A stretch of DNA of 12,988 bases, taken from positions 1 through 12,988 of the forward strand of contig DXEQ01000159.1 in NCBI GenBank assembly GCA_019114885.1, given 5' to 3'. Positions 6,148-12,975 of this stretch are shown one piece after another (positions within the stretch are counted from its first letter, which is position 1; each line of letters begins with the position of its first letter). Both the position numbers and the translations under genes were made by a program. Below the pieces are notes generated by a model, which worked only from the letters and a program-made list of their open reading frames with translations, had not been told where the DNA came from and made no database searches. Source of the DNA: Candidatus Anaerobutyricum stercoripullorum. GTDB lineage: Bacteria > Bacillota > Clostridia > Lachnospirales > Lachnospiraceae.

Positions 6148-6468
6148 ATGAACGCGCAGTTTAAAAAGGGAGTACTGGAGCTGATGGTTCTGGCCGCCGT
6201 GTCCACCAGGGATATGTACGGTTATGAGCTGGTGGCGGAGGTCTCCAAGGTGGTCAACGTGAAGGAGGGGACTATTTACCCGATTCTGAAACGGCTGACC
6301 AACGAGCATTATTTTGAGACCTATCTGCGGGAGTCCAGCGAGGGCCCGCCCAGAAAGTATTATCATCTGACGGCGGCGGGCATCATGCATCTGGAGGAGA
6401 CCAGGAAGGAATGGCAGACGTTCTGCCACGATGTCAATGAATTTTTAAAGGAGCAGAGATATGAATAA
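6148..6468 (+). CDS. PadR-family transcriptional regulator
   Basis: A 106-residue winged-helix repressor of the short PadR subfamily. Visible: the N-terminal helix FKKGVLELMVLAAV (5-18), the helix-turn-helix YGYELVAEVSKVV...GTIYPILKRL (24-50), and the wing segment GPPRKYYHLTAAG (66-78), followed by a C-terminal dimerisation helix (81-104). AGGAG at 6136-6140 gives a well-spaced ribosome binding site. It overlaps the next gene (HAAS/DUF1700) by eight bases, the standard arrangement in which PadR represses an operon for membrane proteins and is relieved by envelope stress or a small lipophilic compound. The inducer is unknown here. Confidence 0.92.
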   Translation: MNAQFKKGVLELMVLAAVSTRDMYGYELVAEVSKVVNVKEGTIYPILKRLTNEHYFETYLRESSEGPPRKYYHLTAAGIMHLEETRKEWQTFCHDVNEFLKEQRYE

Positions 6469-7156
6469 GAATGAATTTTTAAATGAGATGGAGAAGCGGC
6501 TCTCCATGCTGGAAGCGCAGGAGCGGGAGGATATGCTGTCGGAGTACGCCCAGCATATCGAATTGAAGATGGAGAGCGGCATGAGCGAGAAGGAAGCCAT
6601 AGATGATTTTGGCGATATTGACAGTCTGACGGCGGAGATTCTGGAAGCCTACCATATTGACCCGTCCTACCGGGGCGCCATGCGGGGCAAAGACGGGGAA
6701 GGCATCGGGAAGAAGGCGGGCAGTGTCCTCAACAAGTCAAAGCAGTCTTTTTCCAGCTTCATGGAACAGCAGAAAGAGAAGCAGGAGAAGCGAATGGAGC
6801 AGAAGCAGAGAGAGGACCAGGACAAACCGCCGCGCTGGAAGAAGAAAACAGATGAGAAAAAAGAAGGGGAAGGTATTGAGATGTTCAGATCGGCAGGCAG
6901 AAAAATATGGGATATCGTAAAATTGCTCTTTGAGCTTTTTGTTAAGGCATGCCTGTTGCTGGTGATGCTGCCGTCGGCGGCGATGGCGCTCTTTTCTCTC
7001 TTTGGCTTTGGGATGCTGGCGATATTATTGCTGCAGGGATATCCTCTGGTGGGCGCGACGCTTTTCCTGTTGGGATGTATTTTGTGTTTTGGTGCATTTG
7101 CCCTGTTTGTGCTGACATTTATTGTAAGCAGATGGACGAAGAGAAAGGATGTGTGA
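6461..7156 (+). CDS. HAAS-domain (DUF1700) membrane protein
   Basis: Membrane protein of 231 residues. Residues 1-66 form the HAAS/DUF1700 helical domain (MNKNEFLNEMEKRLSMLE..., ending DIDSLTAEILEAYHI). Residues 70-140 are a highly charged Lys/Glu/Gln-rich linker with coiled-coil character (about 98-120). Residues 150-223 hold three hydrophobic segments (about 153-171, 173-192, 197-222), then a basic tail RWTKRKD. Proteins of this type follow PadR regulators in many Firmicutes; their biochemical role is not established, though they are linked to envelope sensing. Start ATG is inside the PadR gene's end and the next gene follows after two bases, so all three are one transcript. Confidence 0.88.
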   Translation: MNKNEFLNEMEKRLSMLEAQEREDMLSEYAQHIELKMESGMSEKEAIDDFGDIDSLTAEILEAYHIDPSYRGAMRGKDGEGIGKKAGSVLNKSKQSFSSFMEQQKEKQEKRMEQKQREDQDKPPRWKKKTDEKKEGEGIEMFRSAGRKIWDIVKLLFELFVKACLLLVMLPSAAMALFSLFGFGMLAILLLQGYPLVGATLFLLGCILCFGAFALFVLTFIVSRWTKRKDV

Positions 7157-7158
7157 CT

Positions 7159-8037
7159 ATGATGGAAAAGAAGGACAGCGGAATGGATTGGAATATTTCG
7201 GGGCGCAAAGCAGAGAGCGCAGGGAAAACAGACAACAGAAGAAAAAGAATTCTGCCGGAAGGGACGAGTGGGAAAACCGGCAAAAAGGACGGCGTGGGCA
7301 GAACTGAGAAAAACCGAACCGGAAAAAGATGGAGTGCAAAAAAGAAGCTGGCGGTCGTATTTTGTGTCGGCGCGCTGCTGTGCGGTATCGGGACCGGCGT
7401 CAGTCTGGTGGAATATTCCTCCTTTGAATATCTGGGAGAAAAGCCGATCGGCGGCGGGAAGACGGAGACAAAGGTCATCGAAGAAGAATTGTACCGGGGA
7501 AAAAACGGCAACGGCAAGGTGTATGTCCATTCCTACTACGGGGACAATACGCAGGCGGTGCTGGAGACGTCGAAGGAAGTGCCAAAGGACAAGATTCAGT
7601 TTGTGGTGGAGTATAGCCCCAACAATGTGAAGGAGGTATTTGTTGACAGGGAGGAACTGGAAGGCAACGATCCGTACTATTATGGGTATTATGATTCCTA
7701 TTACGGGGATGTGGAGTACGCGGAGACGGATTTTTACGCCGATGAGGACAGCCCGGAAGAGGGCACGGCGGTGGAAGCGGCCGGGCAGACCGGGGCGGCA
7801 GAAGGCGGACAGAATACGGACGCGGCAGCTGACAGGACGGAGCCACAAACCTACATCACCTATATGGTCGATGCGGTGTTTGCGCAGAATAACGGTCTGG
7901 AAGTATTCTTCACATACAAAGATGAGATTCTCCGGAATCTCAAAGAGAAACGCTTCTATGAATATGAATACAATACCGTTGAGTCCGTAAAAGTGCTGGT
8001 GCATCCGTCCAATAAAGATGTGGTCTCTCTGTATTAG
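7159..8037 (+). CDS. Single-pass membrane protein of unknown function (third gene of PadR-HAAS operon)
   Basis: 292 residues from the ATG ATG pair at 7159/7162, with AAAGGA nine bases upstream; an open frame continues to 6949 but overlaps the HAAS gene and lacks a matching ribosome binding site. Layout: residues 1-61 very basic and probably cytoplasmic, one membrane helix at about 63-84 (LAVVFCVGALLCGIGTG), then an external region. That region has a beta-rich start (VEYSSFEYLGEK, 84-95), a Tyr-rich acidic patch around 172-195 (YYYGYYDSYYGD), an Ala/Glu/Gly low-complexity linker (198-230), and a final globular part (231-292). I do not recognise the family. The position and the segment right after the helix resemble the DUF4097-type proteins that often occupy this operon slot, but the repeats of that fold are not evident. 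Confidence 0.75.
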   Translation: MMEKKDSGMDWNISGRKAESAGKTDNRRKRILPEGTSGKTGKKDGVGRTEKNRTGKRWSAKKKLAVVFCVGALLCGIGTGVSLVEYSSFEYLGEKPIGGGKTETKVIEEELYRGKNGNGKVYVHSYYGDNTQAVLETSKEVPKDKIQFVVEYSPNNVKEVFVDREELEGNDPYYYGYYDSYYGDVEYAETDFYADEDSPEEGTAVEAAGQTGAAEGGQNTDAAADRTEPQTYITYMVDAVFAQNNGLEVFFTYKDEILRNLKEKRFYEYEYNTVESVKVLVHPSNKDVVSLY

Positions 8038-8165
8038 TCACATTTCCTCAGATACGGCGAATATTTTTAAAATTTTCTGCAAAATTTTACAGACATGGTG
8101 GGAGGCGCACAACAAAAATTTGCAATTTGCAGGGAAATGTATCAAGAAATTATGTCTGTTAATGT
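8038..8165 (+). other. AT-rich spacer with no recognised terminator
   Basis: After the membrane protein stop the spacer is AT-rich, with a repeated AAAATTTT (around 8067-8092) and a tandem ATTTGCA pair (8118-8131). A short hairpin TCTG...CAGA brackets the second AAAATTTT, but there is no convincing stem plus T-run. I see no gene or RNA here. Confidence 0.5.
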
Positions 8166-8194
8166 TTGACCCTTTCCGGCACAAATGTTATAAT
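8166..8194 (+). promoter_or_regulatory. Promoter of the reactivase gene
   Basis: TTGACC (8166-8171), 17-bp spacer, TATAAT (8189-8194). The gene therefore has its own strong promoter and a leader of about 70 bases. Confidence 0.8.
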
Positions 8195-8273
8195 TTAAGC
8201 AGATTTATATGCCCTTTCAGACGTGCGCTGCACAATTTGATGGCTGAATAGCAGGCAGGAAAGGATGGAACGT

Positions 8274-10094
8274 ATGAAGTTTGTAGCTGGTGTTGATATC
8301 GGCAATGCCACGACAGAGGTGGCGATTGCCAGAATTGAAGGACAGGATATACAGTTTCTTGCCAGTGGTATCGGACCGACCACCGGTATCAAGGGTACGC
8401 TGAAGAACATTAACGGTGTTTTTCACTCCCTGAAGGATGCACTCAAGAAGATTGGTCTTGAGTACTCCGATCTGGATGAGATCCGCATCAACGAGGCGGC
8501 TCCGGTTATCGGCGACGTGGCCATGGAGACCATCTCTGAGACGATCATCACAGAGTCCACAGTCATCGGACATAATCCGAGCACACCGGGAGGAACAGGA
8601 ATCGGCGTTGGCACATCGATTTTGGTCACAGAGTTGTCCAAGATCACGGAGGAGAAGGATGTCATCGCCATTATCCCTTCCAGTGTGGATTTTGCCGAGG
8701 CGGCCCGTCTGATGAACGAGGCCAAGAAGAACGTGAATATCACAGGCGCTATTGCCCAGACCGACGACGGTACGTTGATCACCAACCGTCTGGACAAAAA
8801 GGTGCCAATCATCGATGAGGTCACCATGATCGAGAAGGTACCTCTGGGTATGGAGTGCGCCATTGAGGTGGCTCCGATCGGAAGCGTTGTTTCCGTGCTG
8901 TCCAATCCGTACGGAATCGCCACATTATTTAACCTGTCATCCGAGGAGACGAAGCGGGTCGTACCGATCGCCCGTTCTCTGATCGGAACCCGTTCCGGCG
9001 TGGTCATCAAGACACCGGAGGGCGACGTGCAGGAGAGAAGCATCAAGGCGGGAACCATCACCGTCATCGGAAGCAAAAAAGAAGTGGAAGTGGACGTTGA
9101 CGAGGGTGCGGAACGCATCATGGAAGGCATTGCCTCCATCCCGGATATCGAAGATATCCAGGGCGAAGTGGGAACCAATGCCGGCAACATGTTAGATAAG
9201 GTGCGCCGCGTTATGGCGAACCTGACAGATAAACATAAACGGGATATCAAGATTCAGGATCTTCTGGCAGTGGATACCTTCAATCCACAGAAGGTAAAGG
9301 GTGGCATTGCCGACGAGTTCTCCCTGGAGAATGCAGTTGGTATCGCCGCCATGGTGAAGTCAGACCGTCTGCAGATGGAGATCATCGCACGGGTACTGAC
9401 TGAGAAGCTCAACGTGCCGGTTTACGTGGGCGGCGTGGAAGCGGATATGGCCATCAAGGGCGCCCTTACCACACCGGGAACCAGCACACCGCTGGCCATC
9501 GTGGACATGGGAGCCGGTTCCACCGATGCTTCCATCATCAATAGAGAAGGTAAGGTGAAGCTGATTCATCTGGCCGGTGCCGGCAACATGGTATCCCTGC
9601 TGATCCAGTCCGAGCTGGGACTGGATGACTTTGAACTGGCGGAGGACGTCAAGAAGTATCCGCTGGCTCTGGTGGAGAGTCTCTTCCACATCCGTCACGA
9701 GGACGGAACGGCGCAGTTCTTTGACAAGCCGCTGGACGCCTCTATTTTTGCCAAGGTGGTTCTGGTCAAGGAGGACGGCGAGTTCGTTCCGCTGGAGGGC
9801 GTGGAGTCCATGGAGAAGGTTAAACAGGTGCGTATGGAAGCCAAGAGAAAGGTCTTTGTGACCAACGCCATTCGTTCCTTATCCAAGGTAAGCCCGACCG
9901 GCAATCCGAGAGATATTCAGTTTGTCGTTATGGTCGGTGGTTCCGCCCTTGACTTCGAGATTCCGAACATGGTAACGGACGCCCTGTCCGAGTACGATAT
10001 CGTTGCCGGACGAGGCAATATCCGGGGCTGCGAGGGCCCGAGAAACGCGGTGGCGACCGGACTTGCCATGGCATGTGTGGAAGAAGAGGAATAA
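8274..10094 (+). CDS. ddrA: Diol/glycerol dehydratase reactivase, large (ATPase) subunit, orphan
   Basis: A 606-residue protein of the DdrA/PduG/GdrA family, an actin-like ATPase chaperone that swaps damaged cobalamin out of inactivated B12-dependent diol or glycerol dehydratase. It is co-linear with PduG as I remember it. Landmarks: phosphate-1 motif GVDIGNATTEVA near the N-terminus, INEAAPVIGDVAMETISETI and the metal/nucleotide region IGHNPSTPGGTGIGVG (residues about 70-115), NPYGIATLFNLS, second ATPase motif VDMGAGSTDASII (about 409), SLFHIRHEDGTAQFF, and the C-terminal VVMVGGSALDFEIP and GRGNIRGCEGPRNAVATGLA. I prefer ATG 8274 over 8265 because AAAGGA (8260-8265) would be too close to the latter and family members begin MxxxAGxDIGN. 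Unusual: no dehydratase subunit genes and no small reactivase subunit adjoin it. It has its own promoter and terminator-like hairpin, so it acts in trans on an enzyme encoded elsewhere, or has another client. Confidence 0.92.
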   Translation: MKFVAGVDIGNATTEVAIARIEGQDIQFLASGIGPTTGIKGTLKNINGVFHSLKDALKKIGLEYSDLDEIRINEAAPVIGDVAMETISETIITESTVIGHNPSTPGGTGIGVGTSILVTELSKITEEKDVIAIIPSSVDFAEAARLMNEAKKNVNITGAIAQTDDGTLITNRLDKKVPIIDEVTMIEKVPLGMECAIEVAPIGSVVSVLSNPYGIATLFNLSSEETKRVVPIARSLIGTRSGVVIKTPEGDVQERSIKAGTITVIGSKKEVEVDVDEGAERIMEGIASIPDIEDIQGEVGTNAGNMLDKVRRVMANLTDKHKRDIKIQDLLAVDTFNPQKVKGGIADEFSLENAVGIAAMVKSDRLQMEIIARVLTEKLNVPVYVGGVEADMAIKGALTTPGTSTPLAIVDMGAGSTDASIINREGKVKLIHLAGAGNMVSLLIQSELGLDDFELAEDVKKYPLALVESLFHIRHEDGTAQFFDKPLDASIFAKVVLVKEDGEFVPLEGVESMEKVKQVRMEAKRKVFVTNAIRSLSKVSPTGNPRDIQFVVMVGGSALDFEIPNMVTDALSEYDIVAGRGNIRGCEGPRNAVATGLAMACVEEEE

Positions 10095-10113
10095 TATTTT
10101 CTAAAGAAATGTA

Positions 10114-10152
10114 CAGGCGGAGTTGTTTGTGACTCCGCCTGATTTGTGTTTT
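10114..10152 (+). terminator. Terminator-like hairpin after the reactivase gene
   Basis: CAGGCGGAGT (10114-10123) pairs perfectly with ACTCCGCCTG (10132-10141) around an eight-base loop, followed by the T-rich ATTTGTGTTTT. The stem is strong; the T-run is interrupted, so efficiency may be partial. Confidence 0.75.
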
Positions 10153-10201
10153 ATGGCATTTTGCAGGGTGTTTATGTATTTTTCGCAGGCACTGTCCTGT
10201 A

Positions 10202-10230
10202 TTGACATAAAACCGGGGCTCCTTTATAAT
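10202..10230 (+). promoter_or_regulatory. Perfect-consensus promoter of degV-SGNH operon
   Basis: TTGACA (10202-10207), 17-bp spacer, TATAAT (10225-10230): both hexamers and the spacing are exact consensus. Transcription would begin near 10237. Confidence 0.88.
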
Positions 10231-10236
10231 ACTAAA

Positions 10237-10410
10237 AATATGTGTTGGCAGTTCGGGCGTATGGGACAGGATTTTAAGACAGCAGGACCGGGCTGCCTCA
10301 ATGTATGCAGATCACAGGCAGACGCGGCCCGCCGTACAGGCAGAGTATCCCGGGTAAGTATATCCGATCTTTGCCGGTTCGGTCAGCCGCCGCACAATAC
10401 AGGATAAAGG
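10237..10410 (+). other. Long 5' leader of the DegV gene, no known riboswitch recognised
   Basis: About 170 bases separate the promoter from the start codon. The leader is GC-rich in its middle and has several short self-complementary pieces, such as CGG...CCG around TTCGGTCAG near 10376-10390 and CGGCCCGCCG near 10325. I see no core of a riboswitch class I know and no T-box features. A frame runs through it (from 10123 to 10407), but it also covers the hairpin and the promoter and lacks a ribosome binding site, so it is not called a gene. Confidence 0.4.
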
Positions 10411-11292
10411 ATGGAAAGATTTATGGGAAAGATTCAGATTGTCACCGACTCTGTCAGTGACATTTCCGTGGAAAATGAAAAGAAATACGACATTAACATC
10501 ATCCCCTTCCCGGTAGTGCTGGGAGAGAAGTCTTATTTAAGCCGGGTGGATTTTGACAACGAGGGCTTTTATAAGATGATGGAGGAGAACGACGAGATTC
10601 CGAAGACCTCGCAGATCACCGCCTACCAGTTCGAGGAGATGTATTACGACTTTTATGAGAAGGGATGTACCGACGTCATTCTGGTGCTGATCAACTCAGA
10701 AGGGTCCGCCACCTGGCAGAACTCGGTTCTGGCCATACAGAACTTCTTCGAGGAGCATCCGGAGTGCCGGGATAAGATATCCATCACCAGCCATGACGGA
10801 GGCAGCTATTCCTGCGCCTACGGTTACCCGGCGGAGGTTGCCGCAAAGATGGCACAGGAGGGTGCGTCCGCCGATGAGATCAATGCGTACCTCCGGGAGA
10901 TTCTTCCAAAAAGAGAGGTATACTTCGGCATCTACAACCTGAAATACGCCGGCAAGTCCGGAAGAATTCCGAGCGCCGCCGCCTTCGTGGGCGACAAGCT
11001 GGGCATCAAGCCGATCATGAAGATCTGGGATCACGCCATCACCACCGCCGCCAAATGCCGCGGTGAGAAGAAGATTGTGACCAAGGTGGCCGATATGACT
11101 CTTGCGGATATGGAGCCGGGTTCCGAGTATCAGATCGTGTACGGCAACGACAAGAGCTGCAGCGACGAGCTTATCAAAAAGATGACAGAGCTTCTGGGCT
11201 ATGGTCCGACAGGGGTTTATCAGATTGGCGCGGCTGTGGCGGCCAACGCCGGCCCGAGAATCGTGGGCACCGTGTTTAACGCGAAGGCGTGA
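10411..11292 (+). CDS. DegV family (fatty-acid-binding, FakB-like) protein
   Basis: Cytoplasmic DegV-fold protein of 293 residues, usual length. Known members (FakB) hold a fatty acid in a buried tunnel and present its carboxylate to the kinase FakA, feeding exogenous or recycled fatty acids into phospholipid. Seen here: start strand KIQIVTDSVSDIS (7-19), KTSQITAYQFEEMY (65-78), the segment LVLINSEGSATWQNS (91-105) in place of the usual SGLSGTYQSA, the central NLKYAGKSGRIPS and GDKLGIKPI, and the C-terminal GAAVAANAGPRIVG. An alternative ATG at 10423 gives MGKIQIVTDS, closer to typical DegV starts; ribosome binding site spacing allows either. It is co-transcribed with the SGNH hydrolase 20 bases downstream. 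Fatty acid as ligand is family knowledge, not visible here. Confidence 0.9.
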   Translation: MERFMGKIQIVTDSVSDISVENEKKYDINIIPFPVVLGEKSYLSRVDFDNEGFYKMMEENDEIPKTSQITAYQFEEMYYDFYEKGCTDVILVLINSEGSATWQNSVLAIQNFFEEHPECRDKISITSHDGGSYSCAYGYPAEVAAKMAQEGASADEINAYLREILPKREVYFGIYNLKYAGKSGRIPSAAAFVGDKLGIKPIMKIWDHAITTAAKCRGEKKIVTKVADMTLADMEPGSEYQIVYGNDKSCSDELIKKMTELLGYGPTGVYQIGAAVAANAGPRIVGTVFNAKA

Positions 11293-11312
11293 CAGATACA
11301 GGGGGGATACAA

Positions 11313-11960
11313 GTGGAGAACAAGAACAAAAAGATCATATCAATTCTGGGCGATTCCATCAGTACCTTTGCCGGATATACACCGGCAGGGGCCGTCTTCT
11401 ATGACGATTGGCGCCAGAGAGAGACCGGTGTGGCCGACCCGGGAGCAACCTGGTGGATGCAGGTCATCGAGGGACTTGGCGGCGTTCTGGGCGTCAACAA
11501 TTCCTACTCCGGGAGCACCGTATCCTGCGGTCTGCTGACCTCCGGCACCTCACTGCGCCGGCTGGAGACCCTGGGCGCCGAGGGGGACCCGGATATCATT
11601 CTGGTGTCCATGGGAGCCAACGACTGGGGCTTCGGCATACATCCACAGGAGTTTGAGAGAGAGTACCGCCGGATGCTGCAGCGGCTTCGCCGTCTCTATC
11701 CGGACAGCACAATATACTGTGCCACCATCCTCCGCGGACAGCCTGTGCCGGAGGATGAGATGTTTTTCAATGTGGACAGCGTGATCTCGCCGAACATTTA
11801 CTCGGACATCATCCGCCGGACCGCCGCCGATGAGGGCTGTCTGGTGGCAGATCTGGCCGCCCACCATATGGAATACGAGACCATCGACGGTGTTCATCCA
11901 AACAAAGAGGGGATGAAGCTGATCGCCTGTCTCTGGCTCAAAGAGCTTAAAGAAGATTAG
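11313..11960 (+). CDS. SGNH/GDSL-family hydrolase, cytoplasmic
   Basis: A 215-residue esterase/lipase-like hydrolase. All four SGNH blocks are present: GDSIST with nucleophile Ser15, NNSYSGS with Gly67, MGANDWGFG with Asn103, and DGVHPNKEG with Asp192 and His195. There is no signal peptide or membrane segment, so it should act in the cytoplasm. The start is most likely GTG 11313, six bases after AGGGGGG; a GTG at 11289 overlapping the degV stop is also in frame. Substrates of this family range from acyl esters to acetylated sugars and peptidoglycan. The operon with a DegV protein hints at an acyl ester whose fatty acid is then bound by DegV, which is an inference. Confidence 0.88.
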   Translation: MENKNKKIISILGDSISTFAGYTPAGAVFYDDWRQRETGVADPGATWWMQVIEGLGGVLGVNNSYSGSTVSCGLLTSGTSLRRLETLGAEGDPDIILVSMGANDWGFGIHPQEFEREYRRMLQRLRRLYPDSTIYCATILRGQPVPEDEMFFNVDSVISPNIYSDIIRRTAADEGCLVADLAAHHMEYETIDGVHPNKEGMKLIACLWLKELKED

Positions 11961-11999
11961 ACAGGGTGACTTCATAACAGAATAATCGTCTGACTCAGC

Positions 12000-12088
12000 A
12001 AGGCTGCTGCGCGGACATACCTTCGGGTGACGATACATTTTCAAAAAATGTAATGTACACCGGGGTATGCGGCGCAGCGGCCTTTTTT
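12000..12088 (+). terminator. Elaborate multi-tier intrinsic terminator
   Basis: Outer stem 12000-12012 with 12072-12084 (13 pairs, one G-T wobble), then CATACC (12016-12021) with GGTATG (12064-12069), GGTG (12026-12029) with CACC (12058-12061), and an apical hairpin TACATTTT (12034-12041) with AAAATGTA (12045-12052) around CAA. Six T follow (12083-12088). It closes the degV-SGNH unit; its size and tiers are unusual for a plain terminator. Confidence 0.8.
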
Positions 12089-12173
12089 ATTCCACAGGTC
12101 CCCGATATGGATGGAGTTTCTTCTATATAATAGGGACAGGTCTGCGCCGCACTAAGGTATCGGTCTGGCGGAT

Positions 12174-12202
12174 TTGTCAGAAAACGCTTTGGTTTGTATT
12201 AT
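12174..12202 (+). promoter_or_regulatory. Promoter of the serine recombinase gene
   Basis: TTGTCA (12174-12179), 17-bp spacer, TATTAT (12197-12202), each one base off consensus. A lone TATAAT at 12126-12131 lacks a -35 partner at the right distance. Confidence 0.6.
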
Positions 12203-12246
12203 TGTTTTTTGTACCCACTAAAGAAAAATATACAGGAGGAATCAAC

Positions 12247-12846
12247 ATGAAAGAAATGTACGGATACATTCGTGTGTCAACAAAAGACCAGTGTGAGGAG
12301 AGACAGATCATCGCCATGCATGAATTCGGGGTGTCGGACCGGGATATCTACATGGACAAACTCAGCGGGAAAAACTTTGAGCGGCCGCAGTACAAACGGC
12401 TGCTGCGCAGACTCCATCCCGGGGATGTGATGGTAGTCAAGTCTATCGACCGTCTGGGCAGGAGCTACACCGAGATTCAGGAACAGTGGAGGGTCATCAC
12501 CAAGAAGAAAAAGGCGGACATCGTGGTGCTGGACATGCCCCTGCTGGACACCCGGCAGAAGGGAAAAGACCTGACCGGAACCTTCATCGCCGACCTGGTC
12601 CTGCAGATTCTCTGCTACGTGGCCCAGGTGGAGCGGGAAAATATCCGGCAGCGGCAGGCGGAAGGCATCGCCGCGGCCAAGGCCAGAGGGGTCAGATTCG
12701 GCCGGGAGAAAAAGCCGATCCCGGATGATTTTTACCCGCTGTGGACGCAATACCAGCAGGGAAGCATCACCGCCCGGGCAGCCGCAAAAGAGCTGGGTGT
12801 GGTCCACAGTACATTTTTAAAGTGGGGAAAGTATTTTGAAAACTAA
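12247..12846 (+). CDS. Serine recombinase, resolvase/invertase family
   Basis: Site-specific DNA recombinase of 199 residues, the size of Hin/Tn3-type resolvase-invertases. Catalytic domain: YIRVSTKDQ with nucleophile Ser11 (Arg9 beside it), the KSIDRLGRS motif (65-73) with Arg69 and Arg72, and GTFIADLVLQILCYVAQVERENIRQRQ, the long E-helix used for dimer contacts (111-136). The C-terminal DNA-binding helix-turn-helix is at about 168-195 (GSITARAAAKELGVVHSTFLKW). The ATG at 12247 has AGGAGG seven bases upstream; the frame extends to 12067 but through the terminator stem. No transposase, phage gene or obvious cargo adjoins it, so whether it resolves multimers, inverts a segment or is a relic of a mobile element is open. 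Confidence 0.92.
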   Translation: MKEMYGYIRVSTKDQCEERQIIAMHEFGVSDRDIYMDKLSGKNFERPQYKRLLRRLHPGDVMVVKSIDRLGRSYTEIQEQWRVITKKKKADIVVLDMPLLDTRQKGKDLTGTFIADLVLQILCYVAQVERENIRQRQAEGIAAAKARGVRFGREKKPIPDDFYPLWTQYQQGSITARAAAKELGVVHSTFLKWGKYFEN

Positions 12847-12864
12847 GAATTTATAAAAAATGAA

Positions 12865-12934
12865 GGTTTTTAAGGTAGACTTTTAAAACCAGAGACATAC
12901 GTACATATGGTAAATCCCTTTTTAGCAATATGTC
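12865..12934. repeat. Cluster of inverted repeats downstream of the recombinase
   Basis: Three short inverted repeats lie within 70 AT-rich bases: GGTTTT (12865-12870) with AAAACC (12885-12890); the near-perfect 14-base palindrome CATACGTACATATG (12896-12909); and GACATA (12894-12899) with TATGTC (12929-12934). Such clusters are typical of recombinase binding sites, but chance is possible in AT-rich DNA. Confidence 0.4.
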
Positions 12935-12946
12935 AAGCATTTTTTT

Positions 12947-12975
12947 AAGAATCCTGCGCGCAGGATTCTTTTTTT
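12947..12975 (+). terminator. Intrinsic terminator of the recombinase gene
   Basis: A 24-base perfect palindrome, AAGAATCCTGCG (12947-12958) with CGCAGGATTCTT (12959-12970), followed by a T-run to 12975. It is preceded by seven T as well (12940-12946), but the opposite strand has no T-run, so it serves + strand transcripts. Confidence 0.88.

Noticed and set aside
6027..6164. 45-codon leader frame overlapping the padR start
   Set aside because: Kept only as a finding: the upstream GGGAG is too far for a confident ribosome binding site and the product is a basic low-complexity peptide.
6949..7158. N-terminal extension of the third PadR-operon protein
   Set aside because: It overlaps the HAAS gene's membrane segments out of frame; ATG 7159 has its own ribosome binding site and abuts the HAAS stop.
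6667..8004. Minus-strand open frame of 445 codons opposite the HAAS and membrane protein genes
   Set aside because: Its translation is rich in Arg/His/Pro/Phe without domain features. It lies wholly opposite well-supported + strand genes with good ribosome binding sites and is best explained as a composition shadow.
10123..10407. 94-codon + strand frame between the reactivase and DegV, considered as a missing small reactivase subunit
   Set aside because: It starts inside the terminator hairpin, crosses the consensus promoter, has no ribosome binding site, and its sequence does not resemble DdrB/PduH.
12067..12246. N-terminal extension of the recombinase by 60 residues
   Set aside because: It would start in the terminator stem and cross the promoter. 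The internal ATG 12247 has an ideal AGGAGG and begins exactly as serine recombinases do.
12085..12246. Invertible promoter for the recombinase
   Set aside because: I found no pair of matching inverted repeats flanking the promoter segment, which an invertase-controlled switch would need.
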